Of a stretch of 64,000 nt of DNA, positions 42,883 through 51,519 are shown one piece after another. This DNA comes from Allobosea psychrotolerans (GTDB lineage: Bacteria; Pseudomonadota; Alphaproteobacteria; Rhizobiales; Beijerinckiaceae). The stretch covers positions 87,491 through 151,490 of the forward strand of contig NZ_PQFZ01000017.1 in NCBI RefSeq assembly GCF_002917105.1, given 5' to 3'. Both the position numbers and the translations under genes were made by a program. Every line of letters starts with the position of its first letter. Position 1 is the first letter of the stretch. The notes beneath the pieces were generated by a model. It had not been told where the DNA came from. It did no database searches and was given only the letters and a program-made list of their open reading frames with translations.

Positions 42883-43974
42883 TCAGTTCACATTCTGCGG
42901 CGTGACGCCGGCCGCCTGCAGTGAGGCCGCCCATTTTGCGATCTCCGCATTGAAGCGCTTCGCATGCGCCTCGCGCGACCAGTCGCTTTCCGGGAAAACC
43001 TGGGTGCCGGCCGATTTGAAGCGCTCGAGCACGATGGGGTCCTTGAGCGCCGCCCTGAGCGCGCCGTTGAGCTTGTCGAGCACAGGAGCGGGCGTGCCCT
43101 TAGGGGCGTAGAGTCCGTGCCAGATCGTCATTTCGAGGTCGGTGCCGCTCTCGCGCGCCGTCGGCGTGTTCGGCAGGACATCGAGGCGCTGGGGCGAGGT
43201 GACGGCATAGGCGCGGATCTTGTCGCCCTGGATCTGCGGCACGGCCGTGGTCGACTGGTCGCAAAGCAGATCGACCTGTCCGGAGACGAGATCGTTCATC
43301 GCCGGTCCAGTGCCGCGATAGGCGACCTGCGCGAACTTCACGCCGAGCGCCTGGCTCAGCAGCACGGCGCAGAGATGCGCGTTCGAGCCGATGCCGGCAT
43401 GGGCAATCGTCAGCTTCTCGGCCTGGAGCTTGGCATAGGGAAAGAACGCCTTGCCATCGACCGGCGGCAAGGCGAGCTTGCCTGCAAGCACCATCGGCCC
43501 GGCATTGATAAGGCCGACCGGTGCGAAGGCCGTGCGTGTGTCATAGACCAGATTGCCGTAGAGCGCCGGCGCCGCGGCGAGGGCGAGATGGTGGATCAGC
43601 AGCGTATGTCCATCCGGCTCTGCCGCCGCGAGGCGTCGCGCTCCTGCCGTGCCGCCGGCGCCGGCGACGTTCTCGACGAGGATCTGCTGACCGAGCGTGC
43701 GCCCCATATGGTCGCCGACCAGGCGGGCGATGACGTCGCTTGGTCCCCCGGCGGCGAAGGGTACGATCAGGGCGATCGGCTTGCTGGGAAAACCTTGCGC
43801 CCATGCCGGCATGGCAAGTCCCAGTGCCAGCAGGCCCGCGAGAGCCAGGCCGATTTTTGATCCAATCGGATCGTTCCATCGCCCTCGCGCTTTGTTTTGT
43901 CGCGCTCCCTTCACGCGAACGGGTGTCCACTTCGCTCGAAAACGTTCGAGGCGTCTAATGATGTTCGCTGGCAT
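42883..43974 (-). CDS. TTT-family solute-binding protein of the sulfolactate locus, with repeat-derived N-terminus
   Basis: A 363-residue Bug-type periplasmic binding protein: signal peptide KIGLALAGLLALGLAMPAWAQ, then FPSKPIALIVPFAAGGPSDVIAR and QILVENVAGAGGTAG. Such proteins bind carboxylates for tripartite tricarboxylate transporters; in known sulfolactate clusters the equivalent is SlcH. No SlcFG-like membrane genes are here. ATG 43974 has GGAGG 6 bases upstream, so it is well supported, yet about 40 residues (RFRAKWTPVRVKGARQNKAR and flanks) precede the signal. They are encoded by family-B repeat DNA. Whether such a long basic region is tolerated by Sec is uncertain; GTG within the repeat is a possible shorter start. 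Confidence 0.85.
   Translation of the reverse strand: MPANIIRRLERFRAKWTPVRVKGARQNKARGRWNDPIGSKIGLALAGLLALGLAMPAWAQGFPSKPIALIVPFAAGGPSDVIARLVGDHMGRTLGQQILVENVAGAGGTAGARRLAAAEPDGHTLLIHHLALAAAPALYGNLVYDTRTAFAPVGLINAGPMVLAGKLALPPVDGKAFFPYAKLQAEKLTIAHAGIGSNAHLCAVLLSQALGVKFAQVAYRGTGPAMNDLVSGQVDLLCDQSTTAVPQIQGDKIRAYAVTSPQRLDVLPNTPTARESGTDLEMTIWHGLYAPKGTPAPVLDKLNGALRAALKDPIVLERFKSAGTQVFPESDWSREAHAKRFNAEIAKWAASLQAAGVTPQNVN
43887..43956. repeat. Dispersed repeat, family B, copy 2, inside a coding sequence
   Basis: TTCACGCGAACGGGTGTCC plus ACTTCGCTCGAAAACG matches copies 1 and 3. It lies in frame near the start of the binding-protein gene and encodes FRAKWTPVRVK. Confidence 0.78.
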
Positions 43975-44043
43975 CCATTTCCTCCGGTTTTGAAACCGCT
44001 CTGCGGCGGCTTGGTGGGAAAGCAAGCGATCTGACCCGGCGCG

Positions 44044-44805
44044 TCAGCGCAGGTCGGACAGGTAGTGGGCCTCCTTGGTCAGGCAGATGCTCAGGCGTCG
44101 CTCGACCGGCGAGCCATCGAGCGAAAAGGCGATGCGGTCGATCCGCAGGGCGGGCGTGCCGACGGGGGCTGCGAGCACGTCGGCCTCATCGGCGTCGAGC
44201 GCCACGGCCTTCAGGCGCTCCCGCGCATTGGCGATCGTCACGCCGTAGCGGGCAGCGAACAGGCTGTAGAGATTATTGGGGATCGGCCCCGTCTCCAGCC
44301 CCGGAAAGACGCGCTGCGGCAAGGTCAGCGTCTCCAGAATAATGGGTACGGCATCGAGCGACCGCAGTCGGCGGATGCGGATGACATCCGTTTCGCTGTC
44401 GAGGTCCAGCGCCACGCACTCGGCTTCATCAGCCTTGCCGGTCTCCACTCCCAACACGGTGCTGTCGGGAAAGCGCCGCTCGCCATCGTCATGAACCAGC
44501 TTGAAGAACTGGAACAGGATGCGTCGCTCGTCATGCTCGGCGACGAAGGTGCCGCGGCCCTGCCTGCGTACCAGCAGGTTCTCGGCAGCGAGCTCGTCGA
44601 GCGCTTTGCGTACCGTACCCTGGCTGACGCCGATCTCGGTGGCGAGCTGGCCTTCGCTGGGCAGGCTTTCGCCCGGCGCCCAGACGCCATCCACGAGCCG
44701 CCTGACGAAGATCGCCTTGACCTGCCGGTAGAGCGGCCGGAACCCGAGCGGCTCGGCTGTACCGGCGACGCTGCGCCCGGGATTTTCTGTCTTGTGCACA
44801 CTCAT
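44044..44805 (-). CDS. GntR-family regulator (HutC/UTRA type), probably SuyR
   Basis: 253 residues. N-terminal GntR winged helix (PLYRQVKAIFVRRLVDGVWA, LPSEGQLATEIGVSQGTVRKALDELAAENLLVRRQGRGTF) and C-terminal UTRA ligand domain (LETLTLPQRVFPGLE, LKAVALDADEADVL, IDRIAFSLDGSPVERR). Its position facing suyAB suggests that it senses sulfolactate or a product. A perfect palindrome sits directly before its ATG, so autoregulation is likely. The frame extends far upstream, but that part is antisense to suyA. Confidence 0.88.
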   Translation of the reverse strand: MSVHKTENPGRSVAGTAEPLGFRPLYRQVKAIFVRRLVDGVWAPGESLPSEGQLATEIGVSQGTVRKALDELAAENLLVRRQGRGTFVAEHDERRILFQFFKLVHDDGERRFPDSTVLGVETGKADEAECVALDLDSETDVIRIRRLRSLDAVPIILETLTLPQRVFPGLETGPIPNNLYSLFAARYGVTIANARERLKAVALDADEADVLAAPVGTPALRIDRIAFSLDGSPVERRLSICLTKEAHYLSDLR

Positions 44806-44807
44806 AT

Positions 44808-44838
44808 GTCTTATATAAGACTTGACCTCATCGAGGTC
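44808..44838. promoter_or_regulatory. Palindromic operator between suyR-like gntR and suyA
   Basis: GTCTTATATAAGAC (44808-44821) is a perfect 14-base palindrome, of the GT-N-AC form bound by HutC-type GntR proteins. A second inverted repeat, GACCTC-ATC-GAGGTC (44824-44838), follows. The first lies two bases upstream of the gntR ATG and leaves no room for a ribosome site, so the gntR message may be leaderless or weakly translated. Confidence 0.72.
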
Positions 44839-44889
44839 GAGTGCCGATTTGCCGGACCGATCTCGCGTCATCCCCCGGAGGAGCCCCGA

Positions 44890-45177
44890 ATGAGCAAGCC
44901 CCATCTCCTGGTCCATGAAAAGAAGGACACCGTCGGCGTCGTCGTCGTCGAAGGCCTCAAGGCCGGCACGGACATGCTCGGCGTCGTCACTCACGACAAT
45001 TCCGATTTTCGCCTGACCGCCAAGATGGACATCCCGATCGGCCACAAGGTCGCGCTCAAGGACATCAAGGCGGGCGATACGATCTGGAAATACGGCCAGG
45101 ACATCGGCAAGGCCGTCGCCGATGTGAAGCGGGGCGAGCATCTGCACGTCCACAACGCCAAGACCAAGCGTTGGTGA
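44890..45177 (+). CDS. suyA: (2R)-Sulfolactate sulfo-lyase small subunit
   Basis: A 95-residue SAF-domain protein (LLVHEKKDTVGVVVVEGLKA, MDIPIGHKVALKDIKAGDTI, YGQDIGKAVADVKRGEHLHV). SAF proteins are the small subunits or N-terminal parts of altronate/galactarate dehydratases and of sulfolactate sulfo-lyase. The split small/large arrangement with both sulfolactate dehydrogenases and a sulfite exporter supports SuyA. With SuyB it would split (R)-sulfolactate to pyruvate and sulfite in the cytoplasm. ATG 44890 follows GGAGGAG. Confidence 0.82.
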   Translation: MSKPHLLVHEKKDTVGVVVVEGLKAGTDMLGVVTHDNSDFRLTAKMDIPIGHKVALKDIKAGDTIWKYGQDIGKAVADVKRGEHLHVHNAKTKRW

Positions 45178-45274
45178 GACCAAGCGTTGGTGAAACAAAC
45201 CCGCGCAAAGGCCTGAAAAGAATCAGCAATGGGCTCCCGGCAAGGTCGAGCCCGCCATCAATGGAGGAAACACC

Positions 45275-46555
45275 ATGTCGATCGTCGCCAATTTCGATCT
45301 CGTGAAGGGCAAGCTCGGGCGGATCAAGGGCCGCAAGATCGAGGCGCCCGAATTCAAGGCCCCGATGGTCCGGCGTCCGACTGGTCGCAGCCTCGATGCC
45401 TTCCATGGCTGGCGTCGTGAGAATGGCCGCGTCGGCGTGCGCAACCATGTGCTGCTGCTGCCGCTCGATGACCTCTCGAACGCTGCCTGCGAGGCTGTCG
45501 CCAACAACATCAAGGGCACGCTGGCGATCCCGCACGCCTATGGCCGCCTCCAGTTCGGCGAGGACCTCGACATCCATTTCCGCACCCTGATCGGCACCGG
45601 TGCGAATCCCAACGTCGCCGCCGTGGTCGTGATCGGCATCGAGGATGGTTGGACCAAGCGCGTCGTCGACGGCATCGCCGCCACCGGCAAGCCGGTCGTC
45701 GGTTTCGGCATCGAGGGCCATGGCGACATCGCCACCATCGCCAAGGCCTCCTATGTCGCCAAGGAGTTCGTGCAGTGGGCGAGCGAATTGCAGCGCGAGA
45801 AATGCGGCATCGAGGAACTCTGGATCTCGACCAAATGCGGCGAGTCCGACACGACGACGGGGCTCTCCTCCTGCCCGACGGTCGGCAACATGTATGACAA
45901 ATGGATTCCGCGCGGCATCCATGGCGTTTTCGGCGAAACCTCGGAGATCACCGGCGCCGAGCATCTCTGCAAGGCGAGGGCTGCGACGCCCGAGGTCGGC
46001 GAGCGCTGGTACAAGATGTGGAAGGCCTATCAGGACGACGTCATCGAGGCCCACAAGACCGACGATCTTTCGGATTCACAGCCGACCAAGGGCAACATCG
46101 CCGGCGGCCTGACCACGATCGAGGAGAAGGCGCTCGGCAATCTCGAGAAGATCGGTCGCGAGTGCAAATACATCGACATCCTGCAACCGGCCGAGGCGCC
46201 GTCGAAGGGGCCAGGCCTCTACTATATGGACACCTCATCGGCCGCGGCCGAATGCGTGACGCTGATGGCGGCCGGCGGCTATGTCGTGCACACCTTCCCG
46301 ACCGGGCAGGGCAACGTCATCGGCAATCCGATCGTCCCGGTCATCAAGATCACCGGTAACCCCAAGACGATGCGCACCATGCCCGAGCATATCGACGTCG
46401 ACGTCTCCGGCATCCTGCGCCGCGACCTCACCATCCCCCAGGCGGGCGATGCACTGATCCAGAACATCGTGCGCACCGCCAATGGCCGCCTGACCGCGTC
46501 CGAAGCATTGGGGCATCGCGAATTCTCGATGACCAAGCTCTACCGCTCGGCCTGA
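45275..46555 (+). CDS. suyB: (2R)-Sulfolactate sulfo-lyase large subunit
   Basis: A 426-residue UxaA-family enzyme. NGRVGVRNHVLLLPLDDLSN begins the family domain; KCGESDTTTGLSSCPTVG (residue about 188) carries cysteines and polar residues for the metal centre; YYMDTSSAAAECVTLMAAGG and FPTGQGNVIGNPIVPVIKIT follow. Altronate and galactarate dehydratases share this fold, and automated tools would use those names, but no hexuronate genes are present. ATG 45275 has AATGGAGG upstream. The 97-base gap to suyA is within the expected operon spacing. Confidence 0.82.
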   Translation: MSIVANFDLVKGKLGRIKGRKIEAPEFKAPMVRRPTGRSLDAFHGWRRENGRVGVRNHVLLLPLDDLSNAACEAVANNIKGTLAIPHAYGRLQFGEDLDIHFRTLIGTGANPNVAAVVVIGIEDGWTKRVVDGIAATGKPVVGFGIEGHGDIATIAKASYVAKEFVQWASELQREKCGIEELWISTKCGESDTTTGLSSCPTVGNMYDKWIPRGIHGVFGETSEITGAEHLCKARAATPEVGERWYKMWKAYQDDVIEAHKTDDLSDSQPTKGNIAGGLTTIEEKALGNLEKIGRECKYIDILQPAEAPSKGPGLYYMDTSSAAAECVTLMAAGGYVVHTFPTGQGNVIGNPIVPVIKITGNPKTMRTMPEHIDVDVSGILRRDLTIPQAGDALIQNIVRTANGRLTASEALGHREFSMTKLYRSA

Positions 46556-46661
46556 GCTGCTGCTATCAGCCGGAGCGGCGACGCGAGCCGTCGCTTCGGC
46601 CCTGTATTTGCTGAAACCATCTGCCGAAGCCATCTCGACCAGACGAGTCGGAGCCGCGTTC

Positions 46662-47711
46662 TTGCCTGTTGCGACAACCTCACCGCTGAGCGCCTGGCGC
46701 CCTCTTCTCGACGGAATCGCGCTCTCGGTTGCCGTCGCCATCGCTTCCGTGCTGGTTGAGCCGCTGCTCAAGGCCGCGGCCGGCGGCCGCGTCGGCGTCC
46801 CCGCCGTCGTGATCGCGCTGGTGATCGGCATGCTGCTGCACCCCTTCGCCAACACGGTCCGCTTCGCGCCGGGCATGACCTTCTGCGTCAAGAAGCTGCT
46901 GCGCTGGGCGATCGGGCTATTGGGCCTGCGCGTCGCGCTTGGCGACATCATCGCGCTGGGGCTCTCGACTGCGCTGCTCATCGTCGCCTCGATGATCGTG
47001 ACCGTGATCTGTGGTTTCCTGCTGGCGCGCTGGCTCGGCCGCGAAGCCGGGGTCGGCGCGCTTGCCGGTGTCGCGACAGCGGTCTGCGGGGCGTCGGCTG
47101 CGCTGGCGACCGCGACCGTGGTGCCCGATTATCGCGGCAAGGCCGCCGATGTCGCCTTCACCGTCATTGCCATGAACGCCTTCGCGACCCTGGCGATGCT
47201 GGCCTATCCCTTGATCTGCGCCTGGCTCGATCTCTCGCCGACGCAGACCGGCATCATGCTGGGCGCGACCATCCATGACGTCGCCCAGGTCGTCGGTGCG
47301 GGCCAGGCGGTCTCCGACGAGGCCGCCAATGCGGCGATCATCGTCAAGCTGTTCCGGGTTTTCATGCTGCTGCCGGCCGTGCTGGCCGTGGGCTGGTGGA
47401 TGGTGCGCGAGGGCGGGCATGCCGAGCATGCGAAGGTGCCGGTCCCGGTCTTCGCGATCGTCTTCCTCTGCCTGTGCCTGCTCAACAGCCTGCTGACGAC
47501 GCTGCCGGCGCTGGCGGGCGTCTATCTGCCGCTGCGCGACGCCTTGCTCGAGGTTTCCCGCTGGGGCTTGCTGATCGCCATCGCGGCACTTGGCCTCGGT
47601 ACCTCCATGGCGGCGATGGGGCGCCTCGGCTGGCGGCATCTCGTGCTTGTCACGGGCACGAGCCTCGTCATTCTCGTCATCGTCACCGGCGGCCTTCTGG
47701 CGCTGGGCTGA
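46662..47711 (+). CDS. suyZ: YeiH-family sulfite exporter of the sulfolactate locus
   Basis: About 349 residues with roughly ten membrane helices. YeiH/COG2855 features: GVPAVVIALVIGMLLHPF, KKLLRWAIGLLGLRVALGDI, ATAVCGASAALATATVV and TIHDVAQVVGAGQAVSDEAA. Members next to sulfo-lyase genes (SuyZ, CuyZ) are proposed to export sulfite and prevent its toxicity. No ATG is near; TTG 46662 is chosen because CGGAG lies 8 bases upstream, but TTG 46608 is also in frame. Confidence 0.8.
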   Translation: MPVATTSPLSAWRPLLDGIALSVAVAIASVLVEPLLKAAAGGRVGVPAVVIALVIGMLLHPFANTVRFAPGMTFCVKKLLRWAIGLLGLRVALGDIIALGLSTALLIVASMIVTVICGFLLARWLGREAGVGALAGVATAVCGASAALATATVVPDYRGKAADVAFTVIAMNAFATLAMLAYPLICAWLDLSPTQTGIMLGATIHDVAQVVGAGQAVSDEAANAAIIVKLFRVFMLLPAVLAVGWWMVREGGHAEHAKVPVPVFAIVFLCLCLLNSLLTTLPALAGVYLPLRDALLEVSRWGLLIAIAALGLGTSMAAMGRLGWRHLVLVTGTSLVILVIVTGGLLALG

Positions 47712-47793
47712 TCAGGGGAGCGCGAGAGGCGGAAGGCTGCTTCAAGGCGATCTCACCCTTCAACGTACGAACGAGAGCCGGCCGGAGACCCCC

Positions 47794-48723
47794 ATGGCAG
47801 ACATCATCATCACCGAATTCATGGACGAAGCCGCCGTTGCGATGCTGCGCGCGCGCTACGAGGTCCATCACGATCCCGAGCTTTTCGGCAAGCCGGACGA
47901 ACTGGCTGCGCTGGTCGCGACATCGCCCGCCTTGATCGTGCGCAACCAGACGCAAGTGAGGGGGCCCATGCTTGCTGCGGCCAAGGCGCTCAAGGTGATC
48001 GGGCGGCTCGGCGTCGGGCTCGACAATATCGACATGGAAGCCTGCACGGCGCGCGGCATCAAGGTTTTCCCGGCGACCGGCGCCAACAGCCTGTCTGTGG
48101 TCGAATACGTCATCGGCAGCGCCATGGTGCTGCTGCGCGGCGCCTATTTCGCCAATGCCGCGATGGTCGCCGGCGAATTCCCCAAAACCAAGCTGATCGG
48201 CCGCGAGATCGCCGGCAAGCGGCTCGGCCTGGTCGGCTTCGGCGCAATCGCGCGCGACACCGCCAACCACGCCCGATTGCTTGGCATGAACGTCGTCGCC
48301 TACGATCCTTACGTGCCAGAGGACGATCCGGCCTGGCAGGCGACCCAGCGTCTCGACCTTGACGCTGTCCTTTCCAGCGCGGACGTCATCAGCATCCATT
48401 TGCCTCTGACGCCGGAAACGCGCGGATTGATCGGCAAGAAGGCCTTTGCCCGGATGAAGCCGGACGCCGTGCTGGTCAATGCGGCGCGCGGCGGCGTCAT
48501 GGACGAGGAGGCGCTGATCGCGGCGCTGAAGAAAGGCAAGCTCGGCGGCGCGGCGCTCGACGTCTTCGAGGAGGAGCCTTTGCGCGAGGGTGGGAAGCGC
48601 TTCGCCGGAACGCCCAATCTGATCCTGACGCCGCATATCGCGGGCAACACGGTCGAGTCGAATGGCCGCGTCTCCGGTCTCGTCGCCGAGCGCGTCATGG
48701 CCGCGCTGGAGGGGCGGATATGA
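47794..48723 (+). CDS. slcC: D-2-hydroxyacid dehydrogenase, probable (S)-sulfolactate dehydrogenase
   Basis: 309 residues. NAD-binding motif GKRLGLVGFGAIARDTANHA near residue 145; catalytic Arg in VNAARGGVMDEEAL, Glu in DVFEEEPL and His in LTPHIAGNTVES. In Chromohalobacter the related SlcC oxidises (S)-sulfolactate to sulfopyruvate. It overlaps comC by four bases (ATGA), so both dehydrogenases are made together. The family alone does not fix the substrate; the context does. Confidence 0.82.
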   Translation: MADIIITEFMDEAAVAMLRARYEVHHDPELFGKPDELAALVATSPALIVRNQTQVRGPMLAAAKALKVIGRLGVGLDNIDMEACTARGIKVFPATGANSLSVVEYVIGSAMVLLRGAYFANAAMVAGEFPKTKLIGREIAGKRLGLVGFGAIARDTANHARLLGMNVVAYDPYVPEDDPAWQATQRLDLDAVLSSADVISIHLPLTPETRGLIGKKAFARMKPDAVLVNAARGGVMDEEALIAALKKGKLGGAALDVFEEEPLREGGKRFAGTPNLILTPHIAGNTVESNGRVSGLVAERVMAALEGRI

Positions 48724-49700
48724 CGAAGCTGTCGTTCGAGGCGGTCGAAACCAGGCTCGCTGACCTGTTTGCGGCGGCCGGCGCATCTCCCGCCAATGCG
48801 GCCTCCGTCGCCTGGGCGCTCGTCATGGCCGAGGCCGATGGGCTCAAGGGCCATGGCCTGTCGCGCGTGCCGACCTATCTCGCCATGCTCAGATCCGGCA
48901 AGATCAATGGGCAAGCGGTGCCGATCGCACGCAAGCCGAGGCCCGGTGTGCTGGCGATCGACGCCGGCCATGGCTTCGCTTATCCGGCGATCGACCTCGC
49001 CGTCATCGAATTGCCGGCGCTCGCCCGCGAGCAGGGCGTGGCGATAGCCCCGATCCGGCGTTCGAACCATTGCGGCGCGGCGGGCTTGCATGTCGAGCGA
49101 TTGGCCGAGCAGGGGCTGGTTGCGCTGCTCTTCGCCAATACGCCTGCCGCGATCGCGCCTTGGGGCGGGGCGAAACCCGTCTTCGGCACCAACCCGATCG
49201 CTTTTGCCGCGCCGCTCGCCGGCCGCGACCCGCTGGTCATCGACATGGCCTTGTCGAAGGTCGCACGCGGACCGATCGTGGCGGCGAAGCAAAAGGGCGA
49301 AGCCATTCCCGAAGGCTGGGCGCTCGATCCGGCCGGGAAACCCACGACCGATCCTGCTGCTGCACTTGCCGGCACCATGGTTCCGCTCGGCGACGCCAAG
49401 GGCGCGACGCTGGCGCTGATGGTCGAGATCCTTGCCGCCTCGCTGGTCGGCGCGCATTTCGCCTTCGAGGCCTCCTCCTTCCTCGACGACAAGGGCGGCC
49501 CGCCCGACACCGGCCAGCTCATCCTCGCGATCGACCCCTCCGCCATGGGCGGTCATTGGTTCGATGAGCGCATGCGGATGCTGGCGCATGCGATCGAGGA
49601 CCAGGACGGTACAAGGCTGCCGGGCGTCAGGCGCTTGAATCTACGTGCGAAGGCGAGGGCGGAAGGGCTTGAAGTCGCTGAGGAATTGCTGGCTGGCTAG
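48720..49700 (+). CDS. comC: Ldh2/MDH2-family oxidoreductase, probable (R)-sulfolactate dehydrogenase
   Basis: 326 residues of the non-Rossmann malate/lactate/sulfolactate dehydrogenase family. GLKGHGLSRVPTYLAML near residue 41, SNHCGAAGLHVERLAEQGL near residue 117 (catalytic His), and FGTNPIAFAAPL near residue 158. It would reduce sulfopyruvate to (R)-sulfolactate, the SuyAB substrate; together with SlcC this acts as a racemase. Its TAG stop is shared with the convergent ade gene as CTAG (49697-49700). Confidence 0.82.
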   Translation: MTKLSFEAVETRLADLFAAAGASPANAASVAWALVMAEADGLKGHGLSRVPTYLAMLRSGKINGQAVPIARKPRPGVLAIDAGHGFAYPAIDLAVIELPALAREQGVAIAPIRRSNHCGAAGLHVERLAEQGLVALLFANTPAAIAPWGGAKPVFGTNPIAFAAPLAGRDPLVIDMALSKVARGPIVAAKQKGEAIPEGWALDPAGKPTTDPAAALAGTMVPLGDAKGATLALMVEILAASLVGAHFAFEASSFLDDKGGPPDTGQLILAIDPSAMGGHWFDERMRMLAHAIEDQDGTRLPGVRRLNLRAKARAEGLEVAEELLAG

Positions 49701-51397
49701 ACGAAGTCGAACTTGTCGACATCGACCAGCCCCTTGTCCGTGATCTTGAGATGCGGGATCACCGGCAGCGTCAGGAAGGCCACTTGCAGGAAGGGCTCCG
49801 CCAGCACGACGCCGAGCGTCTTGGCGGCGGCGCGCAGATCCTCAAGCCCGTGCCTGACGACCTCGAAAGGCTGATCGCTCATCAGCCCGGCGACCGGCAA
49901 TGCCAGCTCGGCCGTCACCACGCCGCCATCGGCGACGGCGAAGCCGCCGCCGATTTCGATCAATCGGTTGGCGGCAGCCGCCATCGAGGCCTCGTCCACG
50001 CCGACGACGCAGAGATTATGGCTGTCATGGCCGACCGACGAGGCGATGGCGCCATGCTTCATGCCGAAGCCATGGACGAAGCCGGTGGCGATGCCGCCGG
50101 ATTTGCCGTGGCGTTCGATCACCGTGACCTTGATCGCGTCCTGCGCCAGATCGGGCAGCGCTTCGCCATCGCGTGAGGGCAGCCGCATCGCCAGTCGCTC
50201 GGTGATGATGCGGCCGGGCACGACGCCGATCACCGGTGTCTCGCTCTGGTGCGCCCGCGCCTTGAAATCTGCCGGCGTGAGCTGCCGGTTTTTGACACTG
50301 CCGAGCCCGACAGGCGCAACCGGGATGCGATCCGCGAACAAGGCGTCCTCGACCAGCCGGCCACCGGCAAAGACGACCTTCGGGCGGCAGGTTGCGAGAT
50401 CGTCGAGCAGCACGATATCGGCGCGTTTGCCCGGCCCGATGAAACCACGATCGAACAGCCCGAAATTCCGCGCGGCCGAGAGCGTCGCGACGCGGTAGGT
50501 TGCCAGCACATCCGCGCCATGGGCGATGGCCGTGCGGATCATGTAGTCGAGATGGCCTTCCTCGGCGATGTCGAGCGGGTTGCGGTCGTCGGTGCAGAAG
50601 GCGAGGAAGGGCGAGGCGTCGCGGCTGATCAGCGGGATCAGCGCATGCAGGTCCTTCGAGACCGAGCCTTCGCGGATCAGGATGGCCATGCCCTTGGCGA
50701 GCTTTTCACGGGCCTCTTCGGCGGTCGTGGTTTCGTGATCTGTGCGGATGCCGGCCGAGAGATAGCCGTTCAGGTCCATCCCACGCACAAGCGGCGCGTG
50801 GCCGTCGATATGCCGGTGCGAAAAGGCTTCCAGCTTGGCGAGGCAGCCGGGATCGCGATGCAGCACGCCCGGAAAATTCATGAACTCGGCCAACCCGATC
50901 ACTTTGGGGTGGTCCATCAAGGCAACCAGATCAGGAGCTTCCAGCCGCGCGCCGGCGGTCTCCAGATGGGTCGCCGGCACACAGCTCGAGAGCTGGACGC
51001 GCAGATCCATGCGCATCGCCTCGGCGCAGGCCAGGAAATAACGGATGCCCTCGACGCCCAGCACATTGGCGATCTCATGGGGATCGCAGATCGCGGTCGT
51101 CACGCCATGGGGCAGGACGCAGCGCTCGAATTCGAGCGGCGTCACCAGCGAGGATTCGACGTGCAGATGCGTGTCGATGAAGCCCGGCACGGCGATGAGG
51201 CCGGTTGCATCGACCTCGACCTTGCCTTGATAAGAGCCATAGGTGCCGACGACGGTGTCGCCGCAGAGCGCGATATCGGTCTCGATCAGCCCACCCGTGA
51301 CGAGGTCGAGAAGCCGCGCACCGCGGATGACGAGGTCGGCCGGCTCGTCGCCGCGTCCCTGGGCAATCCGGCGGGCGAGGGTTGCGGCGTCGGTCAT
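49697..51397 (-). CDS. ade: Adenine deaminase
   Basis: A 566-residue amidohydrolase that converts adenine to hypoxanthine. VPGFIDTHLHVESSLVTP (HxH near residue 88), ICDPHEIANVLG, GHAPLVRG, CTDDRNPLDIAEEG and the C-terminal VGHDSHNLCVVG and ADGGVVTAELAL are all typical of Ade. ATG 51397 is chosen; a longer start at 51436 lacks support. Confidence 0.93.
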   Translation of the reverse strand: MTDAATLARRIAQGRGDEPADLVIRGARLLDLVTGGLIETDIALCGDTVVGTYGSYQGKVEVDATGLIAVPGFIDTHLHVESSLVTPLEFERCVLPHGVTTAICDPHEIANVLGVEGIRYFLACAEAMRMDLRVQLSSCVPATHLETAGARLEAPDLVALMDHPKVIGLAEFMNFPGVLHRDPGCLAKLEAFSHRHIDGHAPLVRGMDLNGYLSAGIRTDHETTTAEEAREKLAKGMAILIREGSVSKDLHALIPLISRDASPFLAFCTDDRNPLDIAEEGHLDYMIRTAIAHGADVLATYRVATLSAARNFGLFDRGFIGPGKRADIVLLDDLATCRPKVVFAGGRLVEDALFADRIPVAPVGLGSVKNRQLTPADFKARAHQSETPVIGVVPGRIITERLAMRLPSRDGEALPDLAQDAIKVTVIERHGKSGGIATGFVHGFGMKHGAIASSVGHDSHNLCVVGVDEASMAAAANRLIEIGGGFAVADGGVVTAELALPVAGLMSDQPFEVVRHGLEDLRAAAKTLGVVLAEPFLQVAFLTLPVIPHLKITDKGLVDVDKFDFV

Positions 51398-51519
51398 GGC
51401 GCTGATTCCGTATGGCAGGGATGCGCAAGCCTGCACGCAGCCCGGTGGATTGTCGACTTGGAGGCGAGAGCCTCCCGGCCTAGATAGTCGAACGAAATTC
51501 CCTTTGCCCGGAGACAGCG

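Noticed and set aside
44890..46555. Altronate or galactarate dehydratase
   Set aside because: No uronate isomerase, reductase or aldolase genes are nearby, whereas both sulfolactate dehydrogenases and a sulfite exporter are.
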